The notes: generated by a model from the sequence alone, not told the origin. Positions 23,674-35,600 are shown, counted from the stretch's first letter. The stretch is 64,000 nucleotides of DNA from Endothia cerciana (GCA_026119935.1 JALRMH010000018.1:496001-560000), one strand, 5' to 3'. Translations and numbers: made by a program.

Positions 23674-25212
23674 ATGTCCATCGACCTGAACTGGGAGACC
23701 CTCACGACCGGACCGGACGGCGAGGCCCTGGCCCACAGCATCCGCGACTTCATCCACACCAAGTTCCAGTCCGTGCCCCTGCCGCGCTTCATCAAATCCG
23801 TGACGGTCCACGACTTCGAGTTCGGCACCACGCCGCCCGAGCTGGAGCTGAAGGACATCACGGACCCGCTGCCCGACTTCTACGAGGAGAACCCCGCCGC
23901 GGACGACGCGGACTCGGAGGACGATGGCGGCGGCGGCGGGGAGGACGAGGCGGTGTACGAGAGCCGCCTTGGTGAGGAAGGCGCTGGGATACAGGAGCTC
24001 AGGGCGGCAGCGGAGCGGAGCAGGGGCATCGGGGGCCCTCTGGTGGGACCCGGCGTGAGGCTGTCGGCCATACCGCCGCACATCACGACCGGCTTCCCGG
24101 GCGCCCATATGAGAGGCATATCGTCTGTGCCGCAGGACCTGGGGAGCCCGTTCCTAGGCACATCGACGCCCGGGATACTGGGCGGGACGGCGAACCTCAA
24201 CTATTTCCACTCACACCTCGCAGGTGGCCTGTCGGGGACGCAGACGCCACTCGCCGCGGTGGCCGGGGCACAGCTCGGGAACGGCAATATCAACCAATAC
24301 CACCACTACCACCAGCAGCAGCAGCAGCCCTGGACACCGCCAGAGGCAGGCGGGAGCTACAGCCCCGCCTCGGTGTCCACGGCCGCCTTCCCGGAGCAGG
24401 CAGTCAGGAACGCATCGGTCGACGGCCGCGCGCCCAGCCACAGCCGCAACCCGAGCCAGGGCTCCATCTCGGTGGCGGACCCGGGCCCCGGCGCCGCCGG
24501 GACGCCTCCCGTCTCGGGCCTCACGCCCCTCCTCCACCTCCCCAACCCGCGGCTGCGCGAGAAGTCGAGCGTCTCGACCTTCGCGCCCACGTCCTCGGCG
24601 GGGACGTCGCGGCCCCCGACGAGGGACAATACCAACGCGCCGGCCGCGCCGGCGGCGGCGCTCGCCGGGAGCGCGATCGCGGAAGACGACGAGCGCCAGG
24701 CCGACGACGGCCAGGAGAAGCACCCCAGGTTTCGCGAGCCGAGGACCGAGGACATACAGGCCGTGTTCCGGATCAACTACTCGGGCGACGTGAAGCTCCT
24801 GCTGACGGCCGACATCCTGCTCGACTATCCCATGCCCAGCTTCGTGGGGATACCCCTACGGCTGAGCATCACCGGGCTATCGTTTGATGGGGTCGGCGTG
24901 GTGGCGTACATACGCAAGAGGGTCCATTTCTGCTTCCTTAGCCCGGAGGATGCGCTGGCCGCCGTGGGCACAGATGGGAGTGGGCAGGCTGATGACGCTG
25001 ACGGGTCTGGTCCGTCCAGCGGGCGGAACGGCCATGGCAAGATGGGCGGGCTTCTGCAGGAGATCCGGGTGGAGAGCGAGATTGGGCAGAGGGAAGGGGG
25101 CAAGCAGAGCCTCAAGAATGTGGGCAAGGTGGAGAGATTCGTCTTGGAGCAGGTCAGGAGGATATTCGAGGAGGAATTTGTCTACCCGAGTTTCTGGACG
25201 TTCCTCGTCTAG
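23674..25212 (+). CDS. mdm12: ERMES subunit Mdm12
   Basis: Mitochondrial distribution and morphology protein 12, part of the ER-mitochondria encounter structure, with a lipid-carrying SMP fold. Single exon, 512 residues. The start at 23674 gives the family N-terminus SIDLNWETLTTGPDGEALA and is preferred over an in-frame start at 23500 that would add a poly-proline stretch. The SMP fold opens at residues 1-70 (HDFEFGTTPPELELKDI), is interrupted by a long Gly/Ser/Pro-rich insert (about 80-400), and closes with VFRINYSGDVKLLLTADILL, LPMPSFVGIPLRLSITG-like strands, HFCFLS and the tail FVYPSFWTFLV. A large disordered insert is normal in filamentous fungi. It is convergent with vps28. Confidence 0.94.
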   Translation: MSIDLNWETLTTGPDGEALAHSIRDFIHTKFQSVPLPRFIKSVTVHDFEFGTTPPELELKDITDPLPDFYEENPAADDADSEDDGGGGGEDEAVYESRLGEEGAGIQELRAAAERSRGIGGPLVGPGVRLSAIPPHITTGFPGAHMRGISSVPQDLGSPFLGTSTPGILGGTANLNYFHSHLAGGLSGTQTPLAAVAGAQLGNGNINQYHHYHQQQQQPWTPPEAGGSYSPASVSTAAFPEQAVRNASVDGRAPSHSRNPSQGSISVADPGPGAAGTPPVSGLTPLLHLPNPRLREKSSVSTFAPTSSAGTSRPPTRDNTNAPAAPAAALAGSAIAEDDERQADDGQEKHPRFREPRTEDIQAVFRINYSGDVKLLLTADILLDYPMPSFVGIPLRLSITGLSFDGVGVVAYIRKRVHFCFLSPEDALAAVGTDGSGQADDADGSGPSSGRNGHGKMGGLLQEIRVESEIGQREGGKQSLKNVGKVERFVLEQVRRIFEEEFVYPSFWTFLV

Positions 25213-25361
25213 CCGGACCTGGCAGAAGCCTAGTTCTAACGCATACGCTGCGAGATCGCAGGAGTGCATCCCGGCTCCACCGACCCCTATAGAAGTCGTG
25301 CAGTACTCCGCAAGCGAACTTCTGACCTGGCATCATCACCTGGCGAGAACCTTTTCCCGCC

Positions 25362-26256
25362 TCAGGTCAATGTATTCTTGAACCCCTGATAAGCCGAGTT
25401 GATATCCAGCTCCAACTCCCTTGCCTGCGCCTCACTCAGCTCCTCCGTCGCCCTCATCTGGTTCAGCGCGATCAGCCACTGCACGATCTTGCCCCTGTTC
25501 TCAAAGTCCCTGTCCGTGACCTTGTTCACGGACTGGATCACGTCGGTAAGCAGTGGGTGCAGCTGGTCCTTTGCGAGGAGGCCAAGCCGCAAGGCGTCCA
25601 GGAACGTGATGAAGTCCTGGGTGGCCTCGAGGATGAGCGCGCCGCTGGTGTTGTTTCCGGCGGCCGCTTGGGATGGGGGTACCGTCCCGGAGGAGGCGGT
25701 CACGGCCGTGCTGGGCATGCCGACGCGGATGCGCTCTGTTGCCCGGGGGACCTCGAGCTACAGCGGACGGGTCAGCAAGATAGCCGGCCATTCGTCTTGC
25801 CAGGCCCGGCCCGGCCCACTGACACCCCAGATGAGCGAGCCCCTTTCGTCCGGGGCGGGAGAACCTACATCCCACTGCGCCTTGAACTCCTCGATCCCGA
25901 CAAAGGCCCGCGCCACGCCCTCGTCCGCCAGGAGGGCGTTGTACTGCTTCAGCGACCTCTCGCAGATCTCGGTGTAGTCCGCCTCCGGTATGGCATCCTT
26001 GAGGAAGGCCTTCTCCAGCTCGTCGAGCGTCACCAGGATGCTGAAGATCTCGGCGAGGGAGTCATGCAGGTCCCGCTCCGCGCGAGTGTCTGCGAGCTTC
26101 ACCTCCTGTGGCATGCATCAGCCCGTTATTCTCTCAACCCGGGTCGTGCTGGGGTGGGGGGATAAGGTGTACTTCATCGAGATTTATTGTGGCAGATAGT
26201 GTAGTGTTTGGTACGTAGCTGTGCGGCGTGGGCGCGTATGCTTGTCTTGGTATCAT
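25362..26256 (-). CDS. vps28: ESCRT-I subunit Vps28
   Basis: ESCRT-I component for sorting ubiquitinated cargo at endosomes. Three phase-0 exons: 26256-26173, 26105-25869 and 25757-25362, giving 238 residues. Exon 1 codes for the Pro/Tyr-rich N-terminus ending SATINLDE, joined to EVKLADTRAERDLHDSLAE. The Vps28 N-terminal domain follows (ILVTLDELEKAFLKDAI) and the C-terminal four-helix bundle includes LGLLAKDQLHPLLTDVIQSV, IVQWLIALNQM and the end SAYQGFKNTL. The ATG at 26256 is the first in frame after a possible acceptor (ctcag), so an additional upstream exon with a different start is possible. It is divergent from noc2 with only about 310 bases between starts. Confidence 0.92.
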
Positions 26257-26567
26257 CTTGTGACCGAAGGCCTGAGATGTGGTGGTATCATTTTCGTGTT
26301 GATGAATGATGATGATGAACCAGATGGCCTCGTAGTAGTGAGCGAGCGCCGGGGCTGAGGGGTGACAGGGGATGGCTGGCTCTACTCACAGTAGCATCGG
26401 GTCAGGGTAGGGCGGGTTAGATAGGCGCTTATCGTCTGACGAACTAGAAATTTTTCGAGAATTCGCATTCGGCTTGGGCTTCCCCTGTCTCCCTGCCCTC
26501 CTTCTACATCCACCCACCTCCAACCCTCTAATCTTTTCCTCCAGTCCCGCCCACAGTCGCCGTCAAG
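26257..26567. promoter_or_regulatory. Compact shared promoter of vps28 and noc2
   Basis: Three hundred and eleven bases between divergent starts, with ATG-rich and pyrimidine-rich patches but no ORF. Bidirectional promoter use is inferred from spacing. Confidence 0.45.
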
Positions 26568-28868
26568 ATGGGTCCGGGGAAGAAGAACATCAAGGCGACC
26601 AAGAAGTTTGAGAAGAAGCACCTCAAGGGCGTTCTCGACAGGCGTAAGGTCGACGCAAAGGTCAAACAGCGCGCACAGGTCAAGGCCAAGAAGCAGGCGA
26701 AGCGCTCCACCGATGACGATTTCTTCAAGGGCCCCAAGCCCGACGCCGATGGCGGCGCGGACAAGAAGAAGAAGAACGCCCCGGATGCCACTGTCAGCGG
26801 CATGAGCGTGGACGACTTCTTCAGCGGCGGCTTCGAGATCATCGACAAGAAGCCCAACGGCAAGAAGGCTGGCAAGCTGGGCAAGAGGAAGCGCGACGCG
26901 CCCGAGGATGACGAGGACTCAGAGGGCGGGGGTCCGGACGGCGCCTCCGCATCTGCCGGCGACAGCGATGCGGGGTCGGACGACGGCGATGTTGGCATGA
27001 GCAAGGGCGCCATGGACGCGCTGGCCAAGGACGATCCCGAGTTCTACAAGTATCTGCAGGAGAACGATCCCGAGGCATTAGACTTTGACGAGGACGTTGA
27101 CCTGGCCGAGATTGATGATCTGAGCTCTGGCGAGGACGAAGAACAGCCAAAGAAGAAGAGAAAGAAGGACAAGAAGGCTGCAGAGGCCGAGTCGGACGAT
27201 GAGTTCTCGCAGCGCAACGAGCTCACCAAGGCTATGGTGGCCAGGTGGAAAGCTTCAATATCCGACAAGAAGTCCCTACGGGCAGCTCGACAGGTCGTAC
27301 TGGCTTTCCGTAGCGCTGCACACCTCAACGAGGACGACGAGGAGAACAGGCAGAGATATACCATTTCGAGCCCCGAGGTGTTCCACGACATCCTCATGGT
27401 AGCCCTCAAGCAGATCCCCGAGGTGCTGCAGCACCACTGCCCCGTCAAGGAGTCGGCGTCTGGGAAGGTCTCGATACCCACCGACTCCAAGAAGTTCAGG
27501 ACGCTGTCCATCCTCATCAAGAGCTACACTGCTTCTGTACTGCACCTTCTGAGCACGCTCTCGGATGATGCGACACTGAAGCTCACCATCTCCGCTCTGA
27601 CACCTCTCCTACCGTACCTCCTCTCCTTCCGCAAGGTGTTGAAGAACCTGGTCAGGACCGTGGTCCATTTCTGGTCTCAGTCATCCAGCAGCGAGGCGAC
27701 AAGAATAACGGCGTTCTTGGTACTGCGGAGACTGGTTGTCATTGGGGACAAGGGTATTCGCGAGGCTGTTCTCAAGGCCACATACCAGGGGCTGATCCAG
27801 GGCAGCCGATCGACAAACCCCAACACGATCCAGGGGATCAACCTCATGAAAAACTCGGCAGCTGAGCTTTGGGGTATCGATCAGAGCATCGGCTACACTA
27901 CAGCATTCACTTTCATCCGACAGCTCGCCATCCACCTCCGCAATAGCATCACCCATAACCAGAACGAGTCGTACAAGGCCGTCTACAACTGGCAGTACGT
28001 GCACTCGCTCGATTTCTGGTCATGCGTGCTTGCCGAGCACTGCAGTCTCCTGAAGGAAGCGGAGGCAAACAAGGAGAGCCAGCTGAAGCTGCTCATCTAC
28101 CCACTAGTTCAAGTGACGTTGGGGGCCATGCGCCTCATCCCGACGGCCACCTACTTCCCCTTACGGTTTCAACTGATTCGCTCCCTTCTACGACTGTCTC
28201 GCGCAACGGGCACCTATATACCTCTAGCCTCGGCTCTCCTCGAGGTCCTGAACTCGGCAGAGATGAAGAAGCCACCCAGGGCCACTACACTCAAGGCGCT
28301 TGACTTCACCGTCCAATACAAGGCACCAAAGTCTTACCTGCGCACCCGTGTCTATCAAGATGGTGTTGGCGAGCAGGTCGTCGAGCTGTTCTGCGAATAT
28401 TTCGCGACCTGGTCGACCAACATCGCCTTTCCGGAGTTCGCTCTGCCCGTGGTCATCATGCTCAAGCGCTGGTCGAAGGAGGCGAGAGGCAACAAGAAGG
28501 GCAAGGGCGCAGGCAACAGGAATACCAAGCTCGTGTCGCAGACCGCCTTGCTGGTACAGAAGGTGGAGGCCAACGCCAAGTTCATCGAAGAGAAGCGGGC
28601 CAAGGTAGACTTTGCGCCCAAGAACAGGGACCAGGTCGACAAGTTCCTCAGCGGCCTCGACTGGGAGAAGACACCTGTGGGAGCATTCGTGGTCTCGCAA
28701 AGGAAGTTGAGAGCCGAGAAGGCGAGGATGATGGAGGAGGCTAGGAAAGAGGACGACAAGAAACGCAAGGAAGAGGAACAGAAGAGATTAGAGGGCGGTG
28801 ACGACGATGTCGAGAGCGAGGAGGGTGAAGGGGAGGAAGATGACGACGATACGAGTGAGGGATCGGAG

Positions 28869-28916
<48 letters not shown>

Positions 28917-28952
28917 GATGAAGACGAAGATGAGGACGAGGATGAAGATTGA
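26568..28952 (+). CDS. noc2: Nucleolar complex protein 2 (Noc2), pre-60S assembly
   Basis: Ribosome-biogenesis factor that pairs with Noc1 and Noc3 on early pre-60S particles in the nucleolus. Single exon, 794 residues, ATG in context caagATGG. The N-terminus is highly basic (KKNIKATKKFEKKHLKG) with nuclear-localisation character, followed by acidic and basic low-complexity parts to about residue 220. The conserved Noc2 helical repeat region spans about 220-690 with YNWQYVHSLDFWSCVLAEHC, KLLIYPLVQVTLGAMRLIPT and TYFPLRFQLIRSLLRL. The end is an acidic tail encoded by GAGGAC repeats. No introns and no breaks. Confidence 0.94.
28866..28950 (+). repeat. GAGGAC-type hexanucleotide repeat encoding the acidic Noc2 tail
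   Basis: Near-perfect GAGGAC/GACGAG units followed by degenerate GATGAAGAC units, read as alternating Glu and Asp up to the stop. Length polymorphism between strains would be expected. Confidence 0.85.
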
Positions 28953-29907
28953 TGCCTTCCTCGCTGGGATAATCATCCACCGATCCCATACATGTGGCCG
29001 GAGAATTCTGGCAAGCAAGTGGCCTCCGGGAGCATTCCAATACCCTACGACCTTGTCTTTCAAAGACGAAATTAGGCTAACAAATTTGTGGTCATCAAAA
29101 ATATCACGAATACCATCAAACTTATAAGGGCTAGTTCATTGTCATATATCTATGGCTGTAGAATAGTTCCTCAACCAAGACCCCATCGCCATGAACAAGA
29201 AGAGTGCACTACCAGATCGAGTCGCAGTATACGGGGCAGACAGACTATATCCGACTTGTTGCGTTTGGTTACGAGTATTGACGTTCTAGTTGGGTTGAAT
29301 CAGACCGAAGTCGTGCCTTGGAGCCTCTGTAGGCCTGCCTCTGGGGGACCGGGCCGCCTGCCTCTGGGGGACCGGGCCACCGGCCTCCGGGGGGGGGGGG
29401 GCTTTCGTCCGCGACCTGGTCATATGCCCTCACTTAAAGTGCCGCTCGTGTCAAATCCACTTGCCAGTGAGCCTCTTTCTATGTATGAGCATCGTTCTCA
29501 TCCTGTTCGTCCTTGGTTGATTTCCCGTCTCGTCGGTCCGTCCTGTCCTATCTGCCGCGGAGCTTTTGGGCATGCCGGTGATGGCCCATGCGCAGACAAT
29601 AATCGAACCTAGATCCTGCTCAGGCTCACTTGAGCCGTGATGTCTGACGAGAGGGGAGGCGGGCTGCTGATAGCTCGCCCAGAGCCGGATTGTGATTTGA
29701 TCGATGCCACGCTGGGAAGAGTAAGTGGCCTGCACAATGTCGTGGTTCAAAGCAGAACTCAGACCTAGGGTGAGATGATCAGGACGCTGGGAGTCGAAGG
29801 CTTGCAAAACTAGTTAACCAAACCCCCTCCCCCCAACCACCCAAGGGTTTTTTTTTTTTGTTTTTTTTTATTAAAAAATCATGTTGACCATGGCTCAACA
29901 AGTATAA
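28953..29907. other. Intergenic stretch after noc2
   Basis: About 950 bases without a supported gene. It holds a 23-base direct duplication, a G13 run (29389-29401) and an A/T-rich patch near 29,848-29,930 that includes T-rich and poly-pyrimidine runs. Confidence 0.4.
29333..29378 (+). repeat. Two perfect tandem copies of a 23-base unit
   Basis: Unit gcctgcctctgggggaccgg plus gcc at 29333-29355 and 29356-29378, followed by a decayed third copy running into a G13 tract. Confidence 0.9.
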
Positions 29908-30779
29908 TTAATCATCAATAATGTCTGTCTTGCGAACAGGGAAAAATCTACTTGGCGGACTGGTTTGATCAAGCATGGCCTGGAAATACTGACCTATGCG
30001 GTAATTACGCAAAGAAATGTTTCTTACTGTTTGGGTCACCGGTTATCATTATCATGCTCTATCTATGTGTCTCACGGATACTCACGCATGGAGGTGACAA
30101 CCACAGTTGCCTCCTCCGTAGCATCAAGCGGAATGGAGCCTTCAAATAGGGCATACTGACATTCTTACGAATAGGAGGATTTGTTTCAACTGATGGCTTC
30201 TGGGGGACACCTTGGTAATTAATAACAAATAGGATGACAAGACTGCCGCCATCAATACTTACGACCTCGTATAAGACTGGCAACACCTCTTGTGATAAGT
30301 CTGTAGCCCGCATTCGGAGTATGAGTGCCGAATGAGCCAGGGCGCAAGTAGATGCAATAGACCTTGCGCAGGGTAGATCGAATGATGCACAAACATCGTG
30401 ATGAAATCTCCACTGACACCAATGTCCATGCTCGCCCGATACGCCAGTGAATTCCAGAGTACGCCGTTCCTGCGCCGCATTATGCTGGTGGTCACCCTTG
30501 CTGGTCATCGTTCTATGTCCCCGCAAACTTGAGCCTGGGGGCGCGTTGCCTGCGCGAGCAATGTGTTGGTGCCTTCTCATGCGTCTCCTGCCTGCTCACG
30601 CCCTCAGCATCTTTGTACCAAACCGGCCCGCACAGAGCTCTACCCCCTGGATGAGTCTCGGCAGCGTTTGCTGCTCCTGATTTAGCCTCTCGGGTTCATC
30701 TAAGTCAGCTGTGAACCTCCGAGATAGGTACATTTCTGGGCGTCTCTGGGTCAGTGCTACGTCGGAATGGTCTTTGCTG
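29908..30779 (-). CDS. Cryptic spliced gene of unknown function
   Basis: No single frame is long, yet several short exons join in phase on the minus strand. The last exon 29993-29908 ends FFPVRKTDIIDD and stop. It joins through a 92-base intron to 30155-30086 (begins YALFEGSIPLDATEE, ends VVVTSM). That joins through a 107-base intron (gtaagt to gtcag) to an exon ending 30263 with DLSQEVLPVLYEV. Further upstream, the frame at 30779-30597 reads MYLSRRFTADLDEPERLNQ and GRFGTKMLR; its link to the third exon is uncertain because a TGA lies between them and only a weak aag acceptor keeps phase. The candidate start is ATG 30733. I do not recognise any domain. It may be an intact small gene or a decaying one. 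Confidence 0.4.
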
Positions 30780-31201
30780 CTAACATTAGAAACTCCAGTG
30801 CTTGTGATGAATGTACCGATCCACGGTAACACCCCCGTACCAAACGCATCTCTGGGGGGGAGAAGGGGGGGTGGGGGGTGGAAATCCCCCTCGTTACATG
30901 CCGCAATTCCAGTGCCACACGGCCTATACAAGTAAAGCGTGTAGTGTTGCACTTCTTGAGACATGAGGCTGCAGCAGGCGTCTGCCCCGCAACTTTATCT
31001 GGCGATCTCAGGAGCGGCACGGCCCGCCGCGTCAAGTCGTGTGTGCTCTGGCCGTGCAGCACTGCAGCATAGCTGCATAGGGGCCTGTGGGGCCATCACC
31101 TGCTTTCAACACCGACCCAGGGGGATAAACTGCCCGAATCGAGATCCGCATCTGTGGGCTGCTCTTCATTATGTACTGTCTCATAGCAAGAGACGGGCTA
31201 G

Positions 31202-31489
31202 GGAGCAATCAGCTTTCGACGATGGTGGGATTGTCTCTCTATAGAGCTGCCTGAGTGCCTGGCGAACGCGTGGAAGCCTTCCGATGAAACGGTCAGCGGC
31301 GCGGCTGCGTTGTATGACAGCAGCAGCATGTTGAATCTGTGCGCATCAGGACAGACTGATCAAATGCCGGCAGAGTACAACAGTCCCCCCTCGAGTCTTA
31401 GCATGTTCAACACAACAAGCAACAAGGGGATTAAACGCAAGGCAAACACTGTTCCGTCTGAGCAATTTGGTTGCGACCGAGTCTCATAA
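31202..31489 (+). other. Unexplained open reading stretch ending in TAA, possible terminal exon
   Basis: Plus-strand frame open for 95 codons with natural-looking composition (LPECLANAWKPSDETV, later GIKRKANTVPSEQ) and stop at 31487-31489. An acceptor-like ctctatag at 31237-31244 lies inside it. No upstream exon or start codon could be joined with confidence. No family recognised. Chance is not excluded. Confidence 0.25.
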
Positions 31490-31772
31490 GCAAAGACGAG
31501 TAGGAGTGTGTTTCTCTTCGTGAGGCCCGTCCTGGTCTAGAGCGAGACATGTTCCATTTGTGCTGACCACACGGGCCTATCCGGTACGACTATCAGTCCG
31601 TATCATCATGCCCGGTAGTCCAGATATGTTGCGCGTCAAGCGGTTCTAGCCCTGCTTGTCAGCTGAGTTATACCTTTTAGTGTCGTGTCACCGCGCTCTC
31701 CTCATAGCAGGGTCCGAACAAAGGGGGAAAGGGGGCCAGGAGAGGGGCACATACAGAGAGACAAAGCTAACG

Positions 31773-32114
31773 TCAGGCCTGGCGCGCGCCCGCGGTCCTC
31801 CCCGCCACCCTCCTCAGCACCAGCCGCTCCAGGACCATGCAGACAACCACGCCCAACACCACGTCCGTGACCAGCGTCCAGGAGACCAGCAGCGGGCCCC
31901 GGAGGCCCGCATCGGCTCACCCCCTCCCGGCGACCTCGCGTATCCAGGAGGGCAGCGTCAGGGCCAACGTCGCGGCCGGCGCTGCGGCGAGCAGCCAGTG
32001 CCAGTGGGTGGGCAGGTCCCATCCCCAGCGGCGCAGGATGACGAGCTGGACGATAACGCCGGCGGCGAGGGCGGCGACGCGGGAGTTGGGGGCGAGAGGG
32101 GTGCCGAGTACCAT
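31773..32114 (-). pseudogene. Small multi-pass membrane protein ORF interrupted by one in-frame TGA
   Basis: From ATG 32114 the frame codes for 65 residues with hydrophobic helices (SRVAALAAGVIVQLVILRR, HWLLAAAPAATLALTL), meets TGA at 31919-31917, and continues in the same frame for 47 more residues (LLVSWTLVTDVVLGVVVCMV, then a basic end) to a second TGA at 31775-31773. The hydrophobic continuation in an unchanged frame argues that the first TGA is a recent nonsense change or a base-call error rather than the true end. A GTGAGC donor overlaps the TGA, but no acceptor lies before the downstream helix. The stop context (TGA GCC) is not the known TGA-CTA readthrough context. I do not recognise a family. 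Confidence 0.5.
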
Positions 32115-32649
32115 TGTGATTGTCGGATATATAGACTACTCAACTGGCGATGTGACTGGGCGGCCGGAGACTCGATGATTTCGGGCAGAAGGTGAGGAGG
32201 GCGCTCTGAGGACGTTGGAAGGTCAACGTGGCTGCTAACCTTGGTCGGCGGGCGGGCTAGCGACTCTCGATGCCAAGACGGAGCTGGTCCAGCAAAACGT
32301 TTAGCTTCCGGCCGCTTGGTGCGGCTCTACGGGGTCCGCGTGTAGGCACAAGTCTCGAGATCACCAAACCCAAAATGGGCCATCGGGGATTAATCCAGAG
32401 CCGTTTGACCTGGATATGTCATTATTTGGCTGTCGATTGGGATAAACCCTCCCAAGGCGTTGGTTGCCCATCCGTCACGAGACCGTCTACCAGCACCAGC
32501 TATTGCCCGCTCACCCCATGCGTACCAACCATATTCAATTTTTCGTGCAAGTCCATTCGTGCTTCCATATGCAGTGCATCGAACAAAGGAAAAGGCTCAT
32601 TACAAAATACAAGTCGGCCGTTAGTATGCTCATCTTCCACCGCGTACAC
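32115..32649. other. Intergenic stretch before the fab1 3' end
   Basis: About 530 bases; I see no supported coding sequence or repeat. It lies between the 5' side of the broken membrane-protein ORF and the fab1 stop. Confidence 0.35.
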
Positions 32650-35600
32650 TCACACGTCCGCATCAAACTGCGCCATCGGCGCCAAAGCAGGTGTCGGAGC
32701 CGCACTGCCTCCGAGCCCACCGAGGTGCGGTACGCCAAAGTGATGCCAGCAATTCGGTGCCTGGAGGATATACCTCGCCATAGCCTCTCTGAATCGTGAC
32801 TTGTACTCCTTGGGAGAAGTGACGGTTGGCCTGTTGCGGCCGCCTCCTGCGAACCCGCGGTCTTTGATCCAAGACTCGAGGCGCTTGTCCCACGTGTAGG
32901 TGCGGATACAGTCGATAATGCCCACGACGAGCTCCTTGCGGGCCTCGTCGACGGCAATCATGAGGGAGTAATCCATTACATTCTGCCGTGCGAGGAAGAG
33001 GGTGTCGTTCCAGACCTGTCGGCTGATCAGTACATGACATGACGATGGAGTGGGCGAGGCCTGTGACTTACAGAAGCCCTGAGCAGCTTCTTGCTATGCT
33101 CTCTCGCGAATAGCGGCGACTCATAGATGTACTCGACCATGTTCTCATCCAACAACACCTCATTCTGCTCGCCGGTCGACTGGATCTTGCGGTTCCTCAT
33201 AGACCCCTTCAGATCAAAGATGCGCGTCGGCGAGCGATCGTAGAACAAGTTCTCCATCACCAGCAGGTCCAGTTTGATCTCGGTGCCTGTTGCCGGGTTT
33301 TTGATGATCACCTGGTAGAACCCGAGCATCTTGGCGATCACCGACGGCAGGTCGTGGAACAAGGCTTCGGCCATGATGTTGAAGTAGGCTGGCGCAAAGC
33401 GGAGAAATGCGGACGTCTCGATCGGCGAGAGGGACTTCATGACCAGGCGGTCGTCGAGGGTCTTCAGGAAGACGGACTTTGTCTTGCCACCCTTAGAGTC
33501 CCACTTCAGACAGCGGGACAGGGACTCGATGATGCGGTCTGCGGCACCACACTTCTGGCGCAGCGCGTCGAACTGCTCGGCGTAGAAGATCTTGCAGAGC
33601 ATCTTGCAAGAACCTTCGGTAAATTGATACTTCAGGTGCGTCCCGGTGGCACGCAAGAGACTCTTCTCGAGCTCCTCTTCGCTGATGAATGCCTCCGAAT
33701 CAGACGGGCCGCTGAACTTACTGTCGTCCGGTCCTTCGCCTCCACCATCTATGTGTTGCGTCATCTTCCACTGCTTCTGGATGTCATCCAGCTTGATCTT
33801 GTAGTCCTCCGAGCCAAGGGCAAAGGCGATGAGTGAGCTCGGCTCATCCTCTCTGACAATGACATCTGAATCGATGAAGATGTGGTCCGTGACGTTGAAG
33901 GGGTAATCCAGCTGAGGCCAACCGCTGGCAGACCGTTCGGCCCAGAAGGTTGTGAGCATCTTCATCAGGCTGGATCTTTGGTGCTTCGGCAGTTCAAGAG
34001 ACATCTCCTCGCTTGAGTCCAGTGAATCAGCGATCTCTTGGACGTCCGGCATAATATCCTCCAGAAGCGACCCTTCGGCATCGCTCACAGCTCCCTCACC
34101 CTCATCATCCGTACCGGCTTGGCTAGTTGATTTACGCCCCGCCTCCTTGTCCGCACCTGGCTGCGAGGTAGGCTCTGCCTTGTCATCCTTGCCTTCCTCG
34201 AGAGGATCAGCCACCGGTTCTGCATGACCAGGTATAGGGGTGTCAGTGTGCGGTGCATTATCCGAAGACTTTGCGCCGCTCTGCTGACTGTCGAGCAGAT
34301 GATCATCATCCGACGGCCCTGGCTCCTGGACGGCCTGGTCCACATCTTCGTAGACTTCTACTATAGCCTTTGCCGAAGTTCGCGGCATAAACGATCGAGA
34401 GGGCTGCAATTTTGCGGCCCTCTTGTTGCGGTCTCGTATGCGCTCCTTTTCGAATTCCCGGCTCAGCTGTTCAAAATGCTTCGCTAGGTTCGACACCTTG
34501 GTGTCTCTCTTTTTCGCGTGGACGTACCGCGGGATCGATGACTGACCTGCCTTCTTGGTCTTGAGGCCGGAGATGCCGAAGCGGTCGGAGAGCTTGCTCT
34601 TGTCGCTTTTAAGGGAGGCATTTGATTCGGCTTTTGATATGCGCCGAGGATCCCCTTCAGCAGGCAGCCCAGCAATCTTGGGTGGAAGTGCTGGGAGCGC
34701 TTTGCCCATCCCTGATGTCGAACGGGGAATGGTGCCTACCGGCTGTGTGGTCGAACGGGTCATAGGTGGCGGACCGTTTAGTCCCGGTCTACGAGACGAC
34801 CCACGTTCCGGTAATTTTGATGATGCATCACCATTAGCCTCAGCCTTGCCAGTCGAACTCGAGCTCTCCGAAGACATGGCTGCTTGTTGCTGACGCCGCA
34901 GTTGCTCCACCTTCTCAGTGAGCGATAATGAGGAATCTGGATGCGAAGGTGCAAGCCGCGAATGGCTTCGCGACGGCGCCGGTGAATGCGCTGGAGCTGA
35001 GATCTTCGTGCTGGCCTCCGCGGATGGAGGGATGGAATATTCGGTAGGCTGAGATTGCTCTGACGGGTTGCCCGGCCCTTCCGTGCCAGGTACCGGCACA
35101 ACACCTGCAGAAGGCTTTTCGGAACCTTCAGCTTTACCAGCGTCAGGGAGAATGTCAGCTTTAGCGGGAGTCTCTTGTACAAGCTCGCCGTTCTCCGTCA
35201 ATACGGGTCCCGATGTCATCGTAGCAGTTGAGCCCTCGACATCATGCTCGCCGTGGCCAGCCTGCTCGGGAGTGGTGCTCTTTTCTTGTTTTGGGGCATC
35301 TGTACTTTGAGGCTGCTCCTCCACGGTATGGTCTGTGGGTGGCAGACTTGGTTCGCTTTGGACCTTCTCGGGATCGCCCTCGACAGCACTACATTGCGTC
35401 GTCGGTAACGAGACTTTCTCATCCACGTCGATGGAGGCAATGCTAGTGCCGTCCGTAGAGGCTGGTAGCGACTCCTTGGACTCATTGTCGGAAAACATCT
35501 TCTTCAGCTGGATGATGGTCAACTGCCGCACATCTTTGTCGGACAAGAAGTCGGCCTCAAACTTAGCAAAGGCTGAGTTCCAATCCTCGACTCTTTCAAG

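Noticed and set aside
29908..31489. A repeat-induced-point-mutated transposon as explanation of the gene-poor stretch
   Set aside because: The stretch is not strongly A/T-biased and no reverse transcriptase, integrase or transposase motif is readable in any frame.
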